Positions 22,861-36,291 of a stretch of 64,000 nucleotides of DNA are shown here, piece by piece. The DNA comes from Cenococcum geophilum 1.58 (lineage: Eukaryota > Ascomycota > Dothideomycetes > Gloniales > Gloniaceae), in the NCBI GenBank assembly GCA_001692895.1, contig KV748276.1:126137-190136 (forward strand), in the 5' to 3' direction. The stretch's first letter is position 1; the number at the start of each line of letters is the position of its first letter. Position numbers and translations under genes: made by a program. The notes beneath the pieces are model-generated. The model saw only the letters and a list, made by a program, of their open reading frames with translations. It was not told the origin of the DNA and searched no databases.

Positions 22861-24545
22861 GTTAATATTTACTAAGGTAAGTTACTATAATAGTAATTAT
22901 TTATTAGTAAGCTAATTCAATAAAATCTATAGCGCAGATATTTACCTTTAATTAACCTCCGCACCTTCTACCTTACAGTATTACACTATAAACTTTATTA
23001 TTGTTATTTTATCTACTATCTATTAGCATACTACTATCTAGAATACCTTTTTTTATACCTTTAAATACATCTAATAGCTATTTAGTTAAGGAACTTAATA
23101 CGCGCGACGTTAATAATAAAATAATTAAGGACGCTTTTAAGGACGCTCTTTCTTTTACTAATCTTTTAAATTTTTTACCTAGAGAGTAAGCTTTTTAATA
23201 CTAAATTATACCTATAGCTAATATAATTTTAGGAAATACGTACTAAAGTACTCTTTATTAGGTCTAGTAGAGCACTATAATAAGGTTATTATAAAATCCG
23301 CTAGAAATCCGCTTACCTCTTTACTACCTACCTCTTTACCGCCTACTTCTTTACTACTTACCTCTTTACCGCCTGCCTTTAAGCTGCTTATATTTTTTAT
23401 CGCCTACTGCTTCTAAAAAGTTTAATCCTCATTATACTTCTACTTCTCTTAAGAGGTAGGCTAATAGAATTACTAAGTAAAATATTTAGTATAAGATAGC
23501 CTTTAAATTATATATATTAACTATACTCTTTTAGTATCTTATCTACTAATTTATCTCTTATAGTAACTTAACAAAAGTATTAGAGATTTTAAATAATAAT
23601 AAAGAGAATAATCTTAATAACGCCAACTCTCCTAAAAGCCTTTCTCTATCCTCTTATAATCTCTATAGCCCTTATAAGCTTTATAGTACGTAGATGGCCT
23701 AAGCTATAATATTAGATATTAATATAAATAAGCGCCTTCCTATTTAAGTACTATTAGTAAATAAATAGTATATCCTAAAAGCTAGTCCTTAGGAGAATAT
23801 AAAGGAAGCTCGCTAGTAAATATATACCCATGTTTAAAATATTAAGGGTAGCTTTAGTATGCTACGCGATCCGCTATACGCTCTATATATTAAGTAAGAC
23901 TATAAATATTGCGTTTATAAGTAGAACTTTAGGCTATATTTTAGAGGTATATACTTAAGATATTACTTAAGTAATAGGTTATGCAAAAAGGTATATGCTA
24001 ATAGTATACTATTATTATATTAGCTAATATATATATAGGATAGTTTGCTAAGACTAGAGCTAGTTATACCTTAGCGTAAAAAATATACGCAATTAGCTTC
24101 TGCTAATAGTTTAGCTAAAACGCCTACTAAAAAGGTATAATATCCGCATCTTAATAATACGGATATTGCTAATATCCGCATAGCTTTATACCCGCACTAA
24201 CCCCCCTCTAAAGACCTCCCCTTTTCTTAAAATTCTTATTTATAGTAATATACGCAGCTATAGGGGCACCTATTCTACCGCTGCTCCTTTTATTCTTTTA
24301 CTAATTTCTAGTACACCTTATACTGCTTCTAGTACTACTACTGCTCCTACTAGTACGGAAAATGTTAGGGTATATTTAGCAATTACTATTTCCGTACGCG
24401 TTAATATAGTTTATAAATAGGTAACTAAAATAGTAAAAGATATTTAGGCTATAGATCGCCGGTTAAGTAAGCTTAAAGATTCTCTAAGTAAGATAAAGAA
24501 TAAGCTTGCGTTCCTAAGGTATAGTATTATTACATTTATACGCAA
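22861..24545 (+). repeat. Repeat D, copy 1 (D1), first part
   Basis: Matches 45078-46906 (D2) along its length. D1 is split by Gypsy B and Gypsy A and resumes at 36606-36625 and 44876-44972. The plus strand encodes a decayed protein with a Ser/Thr/Pro-rich segment (STPYTASSTTTAPTSTE near 24310) and then a helical, probably coiled-coil tail (about 24420-24540). Family not recognised. Confidence 0.75.
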
Positions 24546-24859
24546 TGTAACGAGACTAGCCCAGTTACAGTAGGAATGTCTTGGTAAAACACTTAATAGA
24601 TAAATTCCGACGCTTTGACCAAATTCTGCTAAGTTTTACTAGATTATTAAATTCTACCGAAGTTAGTCGAAATCCGCGTACGCATATGCGTACGTATCGA
24701 CCACTAAGACCCCTAACTATTTAATATATAACTCTCTTGTTATTCCTTTCTCTTCTTTATATAGCGTCTTATTCTTAGCAAGAGCTATATACTCTTAGAT
24801 TTAGATAGAATTTATATCGTTTCTTTAAATCTTCCCTAAAGTCTCTTCGCGCCCTTATA
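24546..24859 (+). repeat. Gypsy B 5' LTR (314 bp)
   Basis: Begins TGTAACGAGACTAGCC and ends GCCCTTATA, the last dinucleotides being CA changed to TA. Differences from the 3' LTR are mostly C/T or G/A, as RIP predicts. Confidence 0.92.
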
Positions 24860-27641
24860 TTACGTTATGTTAAAATAACTACTATTAAAATGGTAAATAA
24901 ACTCCAACCCTCCGCGTTAACTATAAGCATTATAGCCTTAGTTAGGGAATAGTTAACTATAATATAATAGTCCTTTACGGATGCTTTGGCCTAATAGCGA
25001 GCGATATTAGAAGCTTAGTACTAGCAATTAATAGGAGTAATCTATAAAGAACTCCGTAACCTTAAGGCACTTATATTAAAAACTCTAATAGCAATATCTA
25101 TAAATAAAATTAAAATAACTGTATATAAACCCGACCTATTAAATATAAACCCTAAACTAATAATAGCAGCTTAACTTATACCTATAATAAACCTAATACC
25201 TACAATAAAATCTAAAAAGCTCCTAAACCCTTTAATATTTAATAAAAATTAAAATAACTTACGTCCCTTTATAACTAAGCTCCATCTTAAACTTTTAATA
25301 AACTGTAACTAATACCCTACTAAAGCTAGTAAGATTAGCTATGGAATATCTTATTTAAGCAAAGACGCTATATAAACTATAGACCTATTCTTTTATAATA
25401 GCACCTTTATTAATTTTAAAATCTTTATCTCTCTATTAGAACGAATATATAATAACGCTAGCTATAAATATATAGCTATTACTAAACTTAAAAACCTATA
25501 ATAACAGAACTAAGACTTTACTAGCTTCTTTTTAGAATTTTTAGACCTTATTAGTAAACTAGATTAGAATAAAGCCGCTAAAGTTACTACTCTTTATTAA
25601 GCTATTTTAGATAAAATTAGAGTATAGTTAGTAGGTAGAGAACTGCCAAAGGACTTACCTAAATTTGCTATAATGTATTAACGAATTAATAAGGATCTTT
25701 AATATAATAAATAGACTTATTCCCTGAAGCTAACTATACCTTATGTTTAAAACTCTATAAACCTAGTATATACCCTAAAGCGCGATCCGTTTTTAAAACT
25801 AAAAAGCCCTATATATAACCCTATAGACCTTAATACTACTTAATCCTATACACCCTTAGAAACTAATAAATAAAGAACATAAGCCGTAAATAGAGAATGC
25901 TTTAGATATAGTAAAAAAGGACACATTTAAAGAAATTACTAAACTTACCCTTTTAAAAAGGTCTAACGTAGTTTCTCTTAGTCCTTAAATTATACTTATT
26001 TTATAAAGATATAGATAAGCAAATACCTTAAATATATTTCCCTATTTATAATACCCTTAAAGTATTATAAGGTAATACTTAAATATAGATAGCTAAAATA
26101 ATATAACCCTTTAATTAGCTAGGTTAAAGAAATACTAAAATTCAGTATAACCTATTACTAAAGTTATTACTTAAAATACTACTTGCCCTATAGATATATA
26201 CATGACTATTTAAATATAATATAATATAAATTACCCTTATTATAAACCCCAAACTAATATAATAAAGTTATAACTACTAATTGCGGTAAAGAATGCGAAG
26301 ATAATATATTAAAACCCATTAAAATTTATATAATATAAGCCATACCCTTTTATTTATTAGTAAGAAAACGAGACTATAAGTTCTTTACTATAATACTAAA
26401 AGATATTAAGAAGGCGTTAGAACTAAAGTAATATATTAACCCCTAATCTTTTATACCTAAAGAATATTATAATTTAATTAATATATTTAAGAAACAATTC
26501 GTAAACTAACTACCCCTATATTAAAATAAGTACGATTTTAAGATAGAACTTAAACCTAGTATAACGCTAAAGTTTGGCCCGTTATATGGTATCTTATAAA
26601 AAGAGCTGCTTATAATATAATAATACCTTAAAGAGTACCTAAAAAAAGGATTTGATTACCCTAGTTAATTATTATTTATCTTACTTATACTATTTATTAA
26701 GAAACCTAAAGAAGGCTTAAGGTTCTATATTAATTATTAAGCCCTAAATGCGATTATAATTTAAAACTAATATCCAATTCCTCTGCTTTAAGAAACGCTT
26801 AACTACTTAGTAAAAGTATAATACTTTATAAAACTTAACGTAGTTACTACCTTTAATTAAATATATATTTATAAAGGAGATAAGAAGTATATAGCTTTCT
26901 GTATATAATAGGGACTTTTTAAATACCTAGTAATACTATTTAGTATAAAGAATAGTCCTAGTATATTTTAGTAATATGTTAATAATACGCTTTACAAATT
27001 CCTTAATATATTTATTACCGCGTATATTAATAATATCTTAATCTATTTATCTTTACTTTTTAAGTATTAGAAGTACATCTAAATAGTCCTTAAACGCCTA
27101 TAAGACGCAGGCTTATAATATAATTTCTATACGTCTAAAGTTATATACTTAGGCCTAATTATATCCTATAACGAAATTAAAATAAACCCTAAGAAAATCG
27201 CTATAATTATTAACTAGGAAAGTCCTAGTAGTATATAAAACATTTAAGAATTTCTAGTATTTAGAAATTTCTATTATTAATTTATTAATTACTTCTTAAA
27301 AATTATTTAGCTATTAGTAAACTTAATAAGGAAAAATATAAGATTTAAATAGACTACTAAATATAAATAAGCTTTTAATTACCTAAAATATTATTTTATA
27401 ACTACTTTAATTCTTATCTACTTTAATTTAGACCTTAAATACATTATTAAAATAAACTTATTAGATTATGTACTAGGAGGAGTGTTATTATAATATAATA
27501 AGAACGGTAAGCTACGCCTAGTAGCCTTTTTCTTTTAAAAACTTACCCCTATTAAATTAAACTATAAGATTTATAATAAGGAACTACTTATAATTATTAG
27601 GTATTTTAAATAATAGCGTTTAAAACTTAAAGGATTATTAT

Positions 27642-27842
27642 TATTGGTTATATAAGGTGATATTACGTAGCTACGGTTCGTAGATAGTATGATAATTATT
27701 ATTATATATTTTGATCCTAAAGAAAGGGGTAAGGAACTTAAGGTTCCTTACCACGCTAGTGCCGCGGCGACACATGACGGCAACTTGCCGCACGTAACGG
27801 CAACTTACCCCGCATAACGGCAACTTACCTATATTCCTAACA
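27642..27842 (-). repeat. Copia C 3' LTR (201 bp)
   Basis: On the plus strand begins TATTGGTTATA (TG changed to TA) and ends TTCCTAACA. Contains three spaced copies of a motif around ACGGCAACTT. Highly similar to the LTR at 33624-33824. Confidence 0.9.
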
Positions 27843-28015
27843 CTAGCAACTCTTCTTTTATGGTTGCCATCTACATATATATACCGCTTAACTAGCGTAC
27901 TAAATATTAATCCTTCTTATTTACTATTGCCGTTACAATATAAGTCTCGCTATCCCAACATTTGCCTCTTAGCACGTAGTACTTTCTTAGGAGTCGTGGG
28001 TAGATATTATATTAG

Positions 28016-28170
28016 GGCCGCCAAGGCGCTAGTTATAAGCGAGCTAATGGTAATTTTCCATCCTGGGGATGGAAAATCCTAATTGGCTAAGTTAAGTTAG
28101 GGTCCGCAGAATCTAACTAATTAGACAACTTTAACCGCCGGTCAAAATTCCTGAACATCTTAAGACCTTA
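28016..28170 (-). other. Non-coding 3' module shared with Gypsy B (Copia copy)
   Basis: In Copia sense (minus), from 28161 towards 28110, a stretch of about 55 bp starting TAAGATGTTCAGGAA and containing GGTTAAAGTTGTCTAATTAG matches Gypsy B 36011-36061 almost entirely by transitions. About 30 bp further lies a perfect 11-bp-arm hairpin, ATTTTCCATCC / GGATGGAAAAT (28052-28076), whose counterpart lies at 36126-36152. Position is between the coding region and the 3' LTR. No coding potential. Confidence 0.75.
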
Positions 28171-29652
28171 CATAACTAAGAAATTTCTAGGGACTCCCTT
28201 TTAACCCAACCTTTAACTTATATATATATAGAGTATTTATGTTAACAAACGTCTCTAGTGCCTTATTTAGGCTCGCCTTCGTTATTATATCTACTAGGTT
28301 ATCTTAGCCATTAATCTATTAAATCTTAAAGAGTTCTTAACGCTTATAGGATTGCCGAAGTGCTATAATATTGATTATAAGGCGCTTCTCCTTTATAGTA
28401 CCGAGCTTAACTAAACACTTATAGAGGGAATATAAGTCGGTGTACACGATTATAGGGATAACGGGAAGTTTAAGTTAATCTATAATTATCTTTATGGTAG
28501 TTCCAATTATAATTGCTATATTAACTCCGCCAACTATTCTACATATCTCTAACGCTAGAACGCTTTAAGTAATACGCTTACTCTTAGTTAAGCTCTAATG
28601 GATAAGGTTACCGTGGATTGTAAAGTTATTCTCTCTAGTAGATTTGTTCGCGATAATAATCTTATATCCCAACTAGGAGCTAAAATCTTTATTATTTATA
28701 AACAATCTATTAATAAATATAAAGAGCTTAGCGGTAGGGAGATTAATAGGTATATAGAGTAGTCCCCAATCGAGATGGTTTATTTACTAGGAAAGACGTT
28801 TATTTAGGGCAAGAACGTCGTCCTTAGTTAATTCCTGGTGTTGGGTGGTAACAAAGAGATTAAATAAAGCCTTAGGTTAATAGATAGAAGTAATATAAGC
28901 TCCATAAGCGCGTTACTCCACATATCCTTACTTTAGAGAATTAACGTTAATAATATTAATCTTCTTACCTTAACCCTTCTGGCGTAAAGTAATAGAATCC
29001 TTGTTTAGGGAGAGGATGCATCTATTAAAGAGTAATGGTGTTATTAAATTAAGCTTTTCTTTTAGCTTTGCCATAAGATTTGCCTTTACTAGCTCATCTT
29101 CTTTAAGAGCTAAAAATTGGTCGTCTCCTAAGATAATTATATCGTTAGTTTATATGCCAATAATTCTAAATAGAGTTCCCGTAGTTATAATAAGGAAGCA
29201 AGGATTAAATATAGAAGTAGTTATTAAAAGCTTCTCTTTATAGTGCTTGCTGTAGGTAGCCTACTAGTAAGTTCCTACCTCTACGATTCTATACAATGGC
29301 TTAAGCACAACTATAATTGTATCTTCAGGATACTAGTGGCGAATTTGCTCCGGAAGGTATGCCAATATTAAGCGCTAAAAGTGCGTCTCTAATTAGGTGT
29401 AGGCTTAAGTAATATCTNNTAAATAAACNGCNATTCCNTTCTTTATTAAGGAGGNAGCTAATATAANAATAACTCGCTAACTAGCTNGTTAAATTNTAGG
29501 AGATTGTATAAGAATTATCTCTTTACTATTATTATTGTAACCTTAGATAATAAGCCTTAATTTCTTAAATAGGGCGTTAGTAGCTTTGCCCTTAATCTTA
29601 TTAACTATCCTTAATTTAAGGATGCGAACTTTATTAAACTTAGTATGGTTAT

Positions 29653-29826
29653 TGTTGGAATGTATATTGCGCGGTCGCGTGTATCTGATTAGTCACCCTT
29701 ATGGTGACTCATCAGCCCCCTACTTAAGCACTGCGATCCTTACGATCCTCTGCTTTCGACACCTATTTGCAACACCATCAGAACAAGAGTATGCTCTTAA
29801 TAGGTCACCCCCCTGTGAAACCGACA
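29653..29826. mobile_element. Solo LTR, 174 bp, nested in Copia C, TSD GTTAT
   Basis: Starts TGTTGGAATG and ends GAAACCGACA; GTTAT flanks both sides (29648-29652, 29827-29831). Its core matches the solo LTR at 19702-19876, with the hairpin CTGATTAGTCACC / GGTGACTCATCAG around a CTTAT loop. Composition is normal, unlike the element it sits in. Confidence 0.82.
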
Positions 29827-32800
29827 GTTATACTTCTTGAATTTAAAGACTCCTCTTATAATAAGACCGTCAATCTCCTGCTTGTTGGATGCCTGGAAAG
29901 GAGCTCCTAGGGTTATAATACGACCTTCCTTTTAGAGCTGTTTTGCGAGCTTAAAGTTAGCCTTCTCTTTAGCTGTTATAAAGGCCATTAATAACTTAAC
30001 TCTATTCTCAATAGCGGTAATAAATTATTCTTTAAAATTAATAAGATGTTAGCGATTTCGTAATCCCTTTAGGCGACCTCTACCGCGTTATAGTTATGGC
30101 GCATCTACTATAATTATATTAGGATCGTAGTCGCCTTCTAGAGTATATTAATTATAGTTCTCTTCTAGGGTATCTTTTAGGGCATCCTATAAAGGCTCGA
30201 AATTGTCATCTTTATAGTAAGGCTTAATAACAGTTAAATAGAATTAAGTGGGTCTGTAAGGTATCTAAATAGTATAAGTTTAACCATTAATTGTAATAAG
30301 TTAATATGGGCCTAACTATCCTCCCTTTTTACGCTATACGCGTACCTTAGACTGGAGTGGCAAATCAATCGTAGTTAAGGTATTTGGGCTATTTCTTATT
30401 CCTAGTGCGTTATTAACCTAGCGTATAGCATAGAGGCGTCACACCTCCTTTATTGCCTTGCGAATCGCCTTAGCTTATTATATAATAGAGGGAGATAGTG
30501 AAGAATTATTAGTTATTTATAGGTAGGCGCTAAAGACTAGCAACATAGGTATAAGTCTATCTAGGCTAGCGGAATTATTAATAGCTTTAACAGCCATTTA
30601 CAAGGTAAGTTTTTTACTAGCGTCCTTTAGTTCTAAAGAGATAATCTTATATACGCGGCGTAATGGCGCGTGATATCGTTTTACTTTTTTAATACTATTA
30701 TATGCCTTAACGGGGACTTCCTTAACCTTAATTGCTATTGCCTTTATTTATTATCGGAACTCTATAGATAAGAAGTTCTTTCCTACATTATAGACGATTT
30801 AATTAGGGGGTTCTAAATAGACATTAATCTAGTATAACTAAAGGGTATCCTATGCGTTTCTGGCTAATATATCTTTTAAGAAACGCGCGGCTTAGAAGAA
30901 AGTTAAAAAGTCAATAACTTAGAGCACTAGCTTGCCGCTAAGATATATAACGTTAATAATAATATAGAAGTTGAAGTCGTAGTCATCCTTAAGTATAAAC
31001 TTAAATCGGCTAGGGGACTTCTGGTTCATTTAGCAGTAATAGTAGTACTTTATAAAATGCTTAATTGCCTTAACCTTAACTTTATGGCCTGCTCGCTAAA
31101 GAACCCTAAGCAATTAATAAACAGATGGGTAGCCAAAATAACGGTGCAGTTGGCGTAATTCTAACTTAGTTAAGTGGCTTTAAGCAATACTCTTTTCTAA
31201 TTAATAAAGGAGCAACTAGGGGTGACCCCACTTGCGCACGACAGGCACCCGATTATCTCTTTAAATAAGTACATGTACATTCTTAAGGTTATTAAGCTTA
31301 ACGCCCAATTTATCTATATCTTTAATGTAGAATAGAAACGGAGTATTTATAGGGACAATATGGAAAGTAATATATCCTAAGGGGGTTTAGACCCTAATTA
31401 TGCCGAGAGAGATTGTAGTACCTTTACTAAAGCAAATCGTATGTTGGCCTGCCGTTAATTGGTTAATCTAAATAGAGCTATTAAGCTGCTAAAGGGCTTA
31501 AACTTAAGGTTCTCCTACTATAGATACTCCTGCGGCTCTAGTGTCTGGCATAATACTATAGAAGACATTCACCGAGTATCTATTATTAAAGGAGAATGTG
31601 GAACTCTCCCTTGGATTATTAAAGATATCTAACTTCGTAATAGAGTGGAGCGTAGATTAGTCATTAAGAACAGCAACGGTTTGTGTCTTATTTACCTTAC
31701 TATACTTAGTAAAGTATTAGTTAGGTGAGTAGTCCTCAATTTCTATATCCATAAGAAGCTGTTCGGTCTTATTAACCTTACCCTTAAGGTCTTCTACGCC
31801 TTTATATTAAACTAGGAAGCTTTAAAAGTAGGCCGTAGTAACCTTGTAATTTCCAACGTTTCTTATACTCTAACGGAACTTATTATATACCTCTCTTCGC
31901 TCATTAAGGGAGTGTTTAGTTAACTAGCAATTTAGCTTCTTATAAATATAGCACTTCTTTTAGCGATTACTTCGAAATAAACCTCTATAAGGACCTCCAT
32001 AATTACCTCATAGTTAACATTAATCGTACTCTCTTCCGTATTTCCTACTATGGCCGCTATATATTTAATCAGTCTAGTTGTAATTATATTAGTTAGGAAT
32101 ACTTAGTTAGGTAGGGTTTTTGGTATAGAACTGTTAAGATTCCTATATTTGTATTATAGTACCTACAATAAAGCGTAGCTCAGTATATACTCCTTTAAAC
32201 GTATCCGCAGGTTTATATAGCGCCAAGTTACACTTAGAAACGCTACAGCATGCTAAGATAACCTAGTCCCTTAGGCTGTTTCGTTTTAGTAAGTTTCGGT
32301 AAGGCCACATTAGATTTTCTAAAGTTTATCAAAGAGTAGTTAAAGGCACTCTAAATAAGTCTTTATTAAGTTAGAAGCAATAACTCTCTAGAACGTAGTT
32401 TCCTGCCATTTAGACATATAAAGTTGGCAATTCTTATTAGTTTTAAAGTAAGCTTTAATAAGCTAAAGCATTATATTAAAGCTATAGTTTTTACCCGCAA
32501 TATGGTTGTAATAAAATGTTACCACCCGTCCCTTTAATATAACAGAGAAAGCGTAATAGTACTGGTGGCGTTAAATTTTGACCTTATTACAACAGTTATA
32601 AAAGACCTGTAGTTTTACTTTAAGTATATTATACAGTTCTCCTCTAAACTTCTTCTCTTCGTCCGAATATACCTTTATTAGATTCGTAACTTCTTATAGT
32701 AAAGGCTTACCAGTTAGCTAGAGTAAAGGAGGTAAAGGCGGAGTAACTCTAAGTGGGAGAGCACCTCTAGGTGGGAGAGTAGCTTTAGGTAGGGGGTTAG

Positions 32801-33623
32801 CGTTCTGGGGGTTTTAATATAAATTAAAGTTGCCTTCTAAAGAATATAGGTTGTTTTTAGGTTTCTATAGTTAACGTATAATCTTAGCTTCCGTCTATAT
32901 TGGTTCTTCTATACTAGTAATAACGGCCTAAATATTGCTAGCAATTAGGTTACCGTTCTTAGTAACGTATACCCCATTCCTATAGAAAAAGTCTTTAAAA
33001 CCCCAAATAATATTAATATTGCCAAGTGCCCAGGTATTAACAGTCCATCCTATGAAATCCTCCCTAAAATACTCCTATAGTTGTAAATTGGCGTAGCATC
33101 TATTTCAGTAGAATATAATATAGTGTAGAAGAAAACCGTTAACTTATTTTGCGGTATAAGTTATTATATTAAAGGCGAATTCGTCCTAATCTTTATTAAT
33201 AAGTTTTGCGTACTTAGCTACCCCTAGTAGTAAGGAGTCTTTCCAGTTATTTAAAGTAGGCGTAGCCATGTTTTTGGAGGAAGGGAAGTGTTATTAGTGT
33301 AGGGATTGTCGTTTGGTACGCGTTTATGACGTATATTTGCGATTATAAGGCTTAGGACTAGTTCTAGCCTTAAATCGCGAAGACTTATAAAGCGTGTTGT
33401 TCTGCGTGATAGACGTAAGAATCCGTAATCTTAGAAAGGCTTAGGACCAGTTCTGGCCTTTAGATTCTTAGATTTATAGAAGAGTTCTATTTAAGGTTTA
33501 GGACCAGTTCTAACCTTAAAAGACAGCTTCCTTTAGCACGAGTAGCACTGGTACAGTGGCTTATCTCTTCTTAGTGATACCTAGCTACTCTGTGGTATAA
33601 CAGTAAAGTTAATTACTAATTAG

Positions 33624-33824
33624 TGTTGGTTATACAAGGTGATATCACATAGCTACGGTTCGTAGATAGTATGATAATTGTTATTATATATTTTAATCCT
33701 AAAGAAAGGGGTAAGGAACTTAAGGTTCCTTACTACGCTAGTGCCGCGGCGACACGTGACGGCAACTTGCCGCATGTAACGGCAACTTGCTCCGCATAAC
33801 GGCAACTTACCTATATTCTTAACA
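33624..33824 (-). repeat. Copia C 5' LTR (201 bp)
   Basis: On the plus strand begins TGTTGGTTATAC and ends TTCTTAACA, then TSD ATTAT. In the sense strand this is the 5' LTR, next to the gag-like start at 33270. Confidence 0.9.
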
Positions 33825-34562
33825 ATTATTTCTAATACGCGTATTAACGGACTATAAAAAATTATAGTACTTTATAACTATAAAGTAATTAATATAATAC
33901 TAAATTTATTAGGCCGAATATCTTTTATAATTTAACTTTAAGATTATATACTAACCTAGTAAACTTAATTAGAAGCCTAACTTATTAATATAATAATTAT
34001 AAAACTTATTTACTAACGCCTCTAATAAATAAATTATAAATAAATTATAAATTTTATTGCCCCCTAAACGCTTTAAAAAACTATACCCTATATTTTTAGA
34101 TATAGAGCTTAATAGGAATAAATTAGAAATTAATAAATTAATAGAGTATAAATATAAGAATAACCCCTAGATAGTAAATATAATAAAAGTAATTTAAATA
34201 GGGAAACGGTAATATAAAGATATTACACTCGCGAAATATAAAATTTGTAATAATCGGTTATACTATTAATAAACAATAGTAGTCCTAAATTCTAAACCCT
34301 TATAATTTAAGATACTTAAATTTATATATAATTCCCCTATAATAGGGCATCCTAGCTATATAAAAACCTATAGGATTATTTAACAAGTATATTACTAGCT
34401 TATAATATATAACTATATCTAAAAATATGTTTAAGTATATAGAATATACGTGCGTAGGAAGACCTCTTATATAAAGAAGTAAGGAGTACTTTAACTATTA
34501 CTAATTCTAATATAAAGATAGCGAGATATCTTAATTAACTTTATAGTTAACCTACCTAATAG

Positions 34563-34826
34563 TGTGGTGGTGTAGATTGGACGTCGCCTAATGTCTTGGC
34601 ATTTTCCTATATTTATAGAGCCTTCGGCCCCCTTCCTTCTTCCCTCTATCATATACATACATATCACGACTCTACCAGTTACCGGAAATACACTCTTTTC
34701 TTTCTTTCTTACTGACTGTTCTACTGACTGATTACGACCGACCGACCGACCGACCGACCGACCGACAGACAGACTGACTGACAGCACTGTGACTTTCCTA
34801 TCTTAGAGAGGTCGTACCCTCCCACA
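34563..34826. mobile_element. LTR-like short element T, copy 1 (264 bp), nested in Gypsy B integrase
   Basis: Begins TGTGGTGGTGTAG, ends CCCTCCCACA, and is flanked by ATAG on both sides. The second copy is at 47908-48143 in the same orientation at the ends but with related interior read on the opposite strand. Contains a GACC tetranucleotide run at about 34736-34765. It has no coding capacity; best guess is a solo LTR with a 4-bp TSD. Confidence 0.65.
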
Positions 34827-36009
34827 ATAGTAATAGGTTTATAAATATTATAGTAGTTATTAACTATTTTATAAAAATGTGATATATAATTTCTATAGAC
34901 TTAATTAATATAATATTAGTAGCCGAATATTTTATTAAGCACGTCTTTAAACTATATAGACTTTCTAATTTAATAATATCTAACCATAGAAGCCAGTTTA
35001 TTTTAGACTTCTAGTAAGCCTTATATAAATAATTAAGTATATAAATATAACTCTTAACGATATTTTATCCAGAGATAAACGGTTAAACTAAAATTATAAA
35101 TATAATTATAGAATAATACCTATAAATATACTACTCCTACCTATAAGATAACTAGGAAAAGTAGCTACCTTTAGCTAAGTTTACTGCAAATAATATAAAA
35201 AACGAATTAATAGGCGTAATACTGTTTTATATAATATACGGATAAAACCCTTAACTTAGATTTAAACTATAACCCAAAGTTAATATAACAGGACCTATAA
35301 TTAAAAGAATTTAACTAATTAATATATATAACTTTACTAATTAAATAAAGTAGTTAATAGAACTATTATAAACTAAATTAGTGTACGCTTAAATGGTATA
35401 GAAATAGTATATAAATAAAGGATAAGCTCCCGTATAGGACTTTAAGGAAGGCGATATAGTTTACCTAAATATATAAAACCTAATGATTTAATAACCCTTA
35501 AAGAAACTTAATTAGAAGTTTATAGGCCTATACTAAATTAAGAAAAGACTAAGCCTATATACTTATAAGCTTAAACTACTAACTAAGATAAAAATATATT
35601 TTATATTTTATATAAGCTTACTATAACCTTTAAAGGGTACACCTATAACTTATAAAGTGCCGCCGCTACCTACTATAATTATTAATAACGGTAATAGTTC
35701 TTACTTTATTAACTTAATTAACGATATATAATAAAAAACACAATCTAAATAATTTAAACTCCTTATTAAGTAGGAAGGATATAAAATATAAACTTAGGAA
35801 ACCTATAACTAGATTAAGACCAACGCGCCTTCCCTAGTAAAAGAATTCTATAAAGACTATTTTTTATAGCCTACTTTAACTAAATAGACACGATATAAAG
35901 GTAAATAACTACTACTTAATATAAATATATAAAACACGATAGCAGAAAGCTTAAAATTAAAAAGAACTTAAAATACGTTATAACGTTTATAATATAATTA
36001 CGTAATATA

Positions 36010-36160
36010 TAAGATGTTAAGGAACTTTAACTAGTGGTTAAAGTTATCTAATTAGTTAGATCTGCCTTACTAAGACCTACTATAAAGATATTAGTTCTGC
36101 TTACCGCCCTAATTAAGCTAATAGCGATTTTTTATACCGGGCATGGAAAATCCTAATTAG
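36010..36160 (+). other. Non-coding 3' module shared with Copia C (Gypsy B copy)
   Basis: Reads TAAGATGTTAAGGAACTTTA and later GGTTAAAGTTATCTAATTAG at 36011-36060, then at 36126-36158 the half-decayed hairpin ending GGCATGGAAAATCCTAATTAG. It lies 130-280 bp before the 3' LTR, the same relative location as in Copia C. Confidence 0.75.
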
Positions 36161-36291
36161 TTTATTTACGATTAGAACTAGTAGAACTCTATACTACTAC
36201 CTAATATAAATATACGAAAACGCGATAAGTTATAAAGTCTTAACTAAATTAAATTGTTTTGGACCTTTGGCTAAAGGGGGGAGGGGGGTAC

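Larger units (their letters stand above)
27642..33824 (-). mobile_element. Copia C: Ty1/Copia retrotransposon nested in Gypsy B
   Basis: 201-bp LTRs at 27642-27842 and 33624-33824, TSD ATTAT (27637-27641, 33825-33829). Coding sense is minus. From 33270 the frame starts MATPTLNNWKDSLLLGV and reads gag-like; near 31540 comes a protease-like MPDTRAAGVS. At about 31200-31100 is the GAG-pre-integrase signature KLELRQLHRYFGYPSV, diagnostic for Copia. Integrase, reverse transcriptase and RNase H regions should fill 30.9-28.3 kb. Stops replace Gln codons but less densely than in Gypsy A or B, so it is younger or less exposed. A 174-bp solo LTR is nested in it. Ambiguous bases occur between 29418 and 29494. 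Confidence 0.9.

Noticed and set aside
29690..29760. Possible hammerhead ribozyme (CTGATGAG followed by a stem on the minus strand)
   Set aside because: The conserved GAAA after stem II is absent (TAATC instead), and the segment is explained as a palindrome inside a solo LTR.
34491..34787. 98-codon minus-strand frame rich in VGRSVGRS
   Set aside because: Produced by the GACC tetranucleotide run in short element T.
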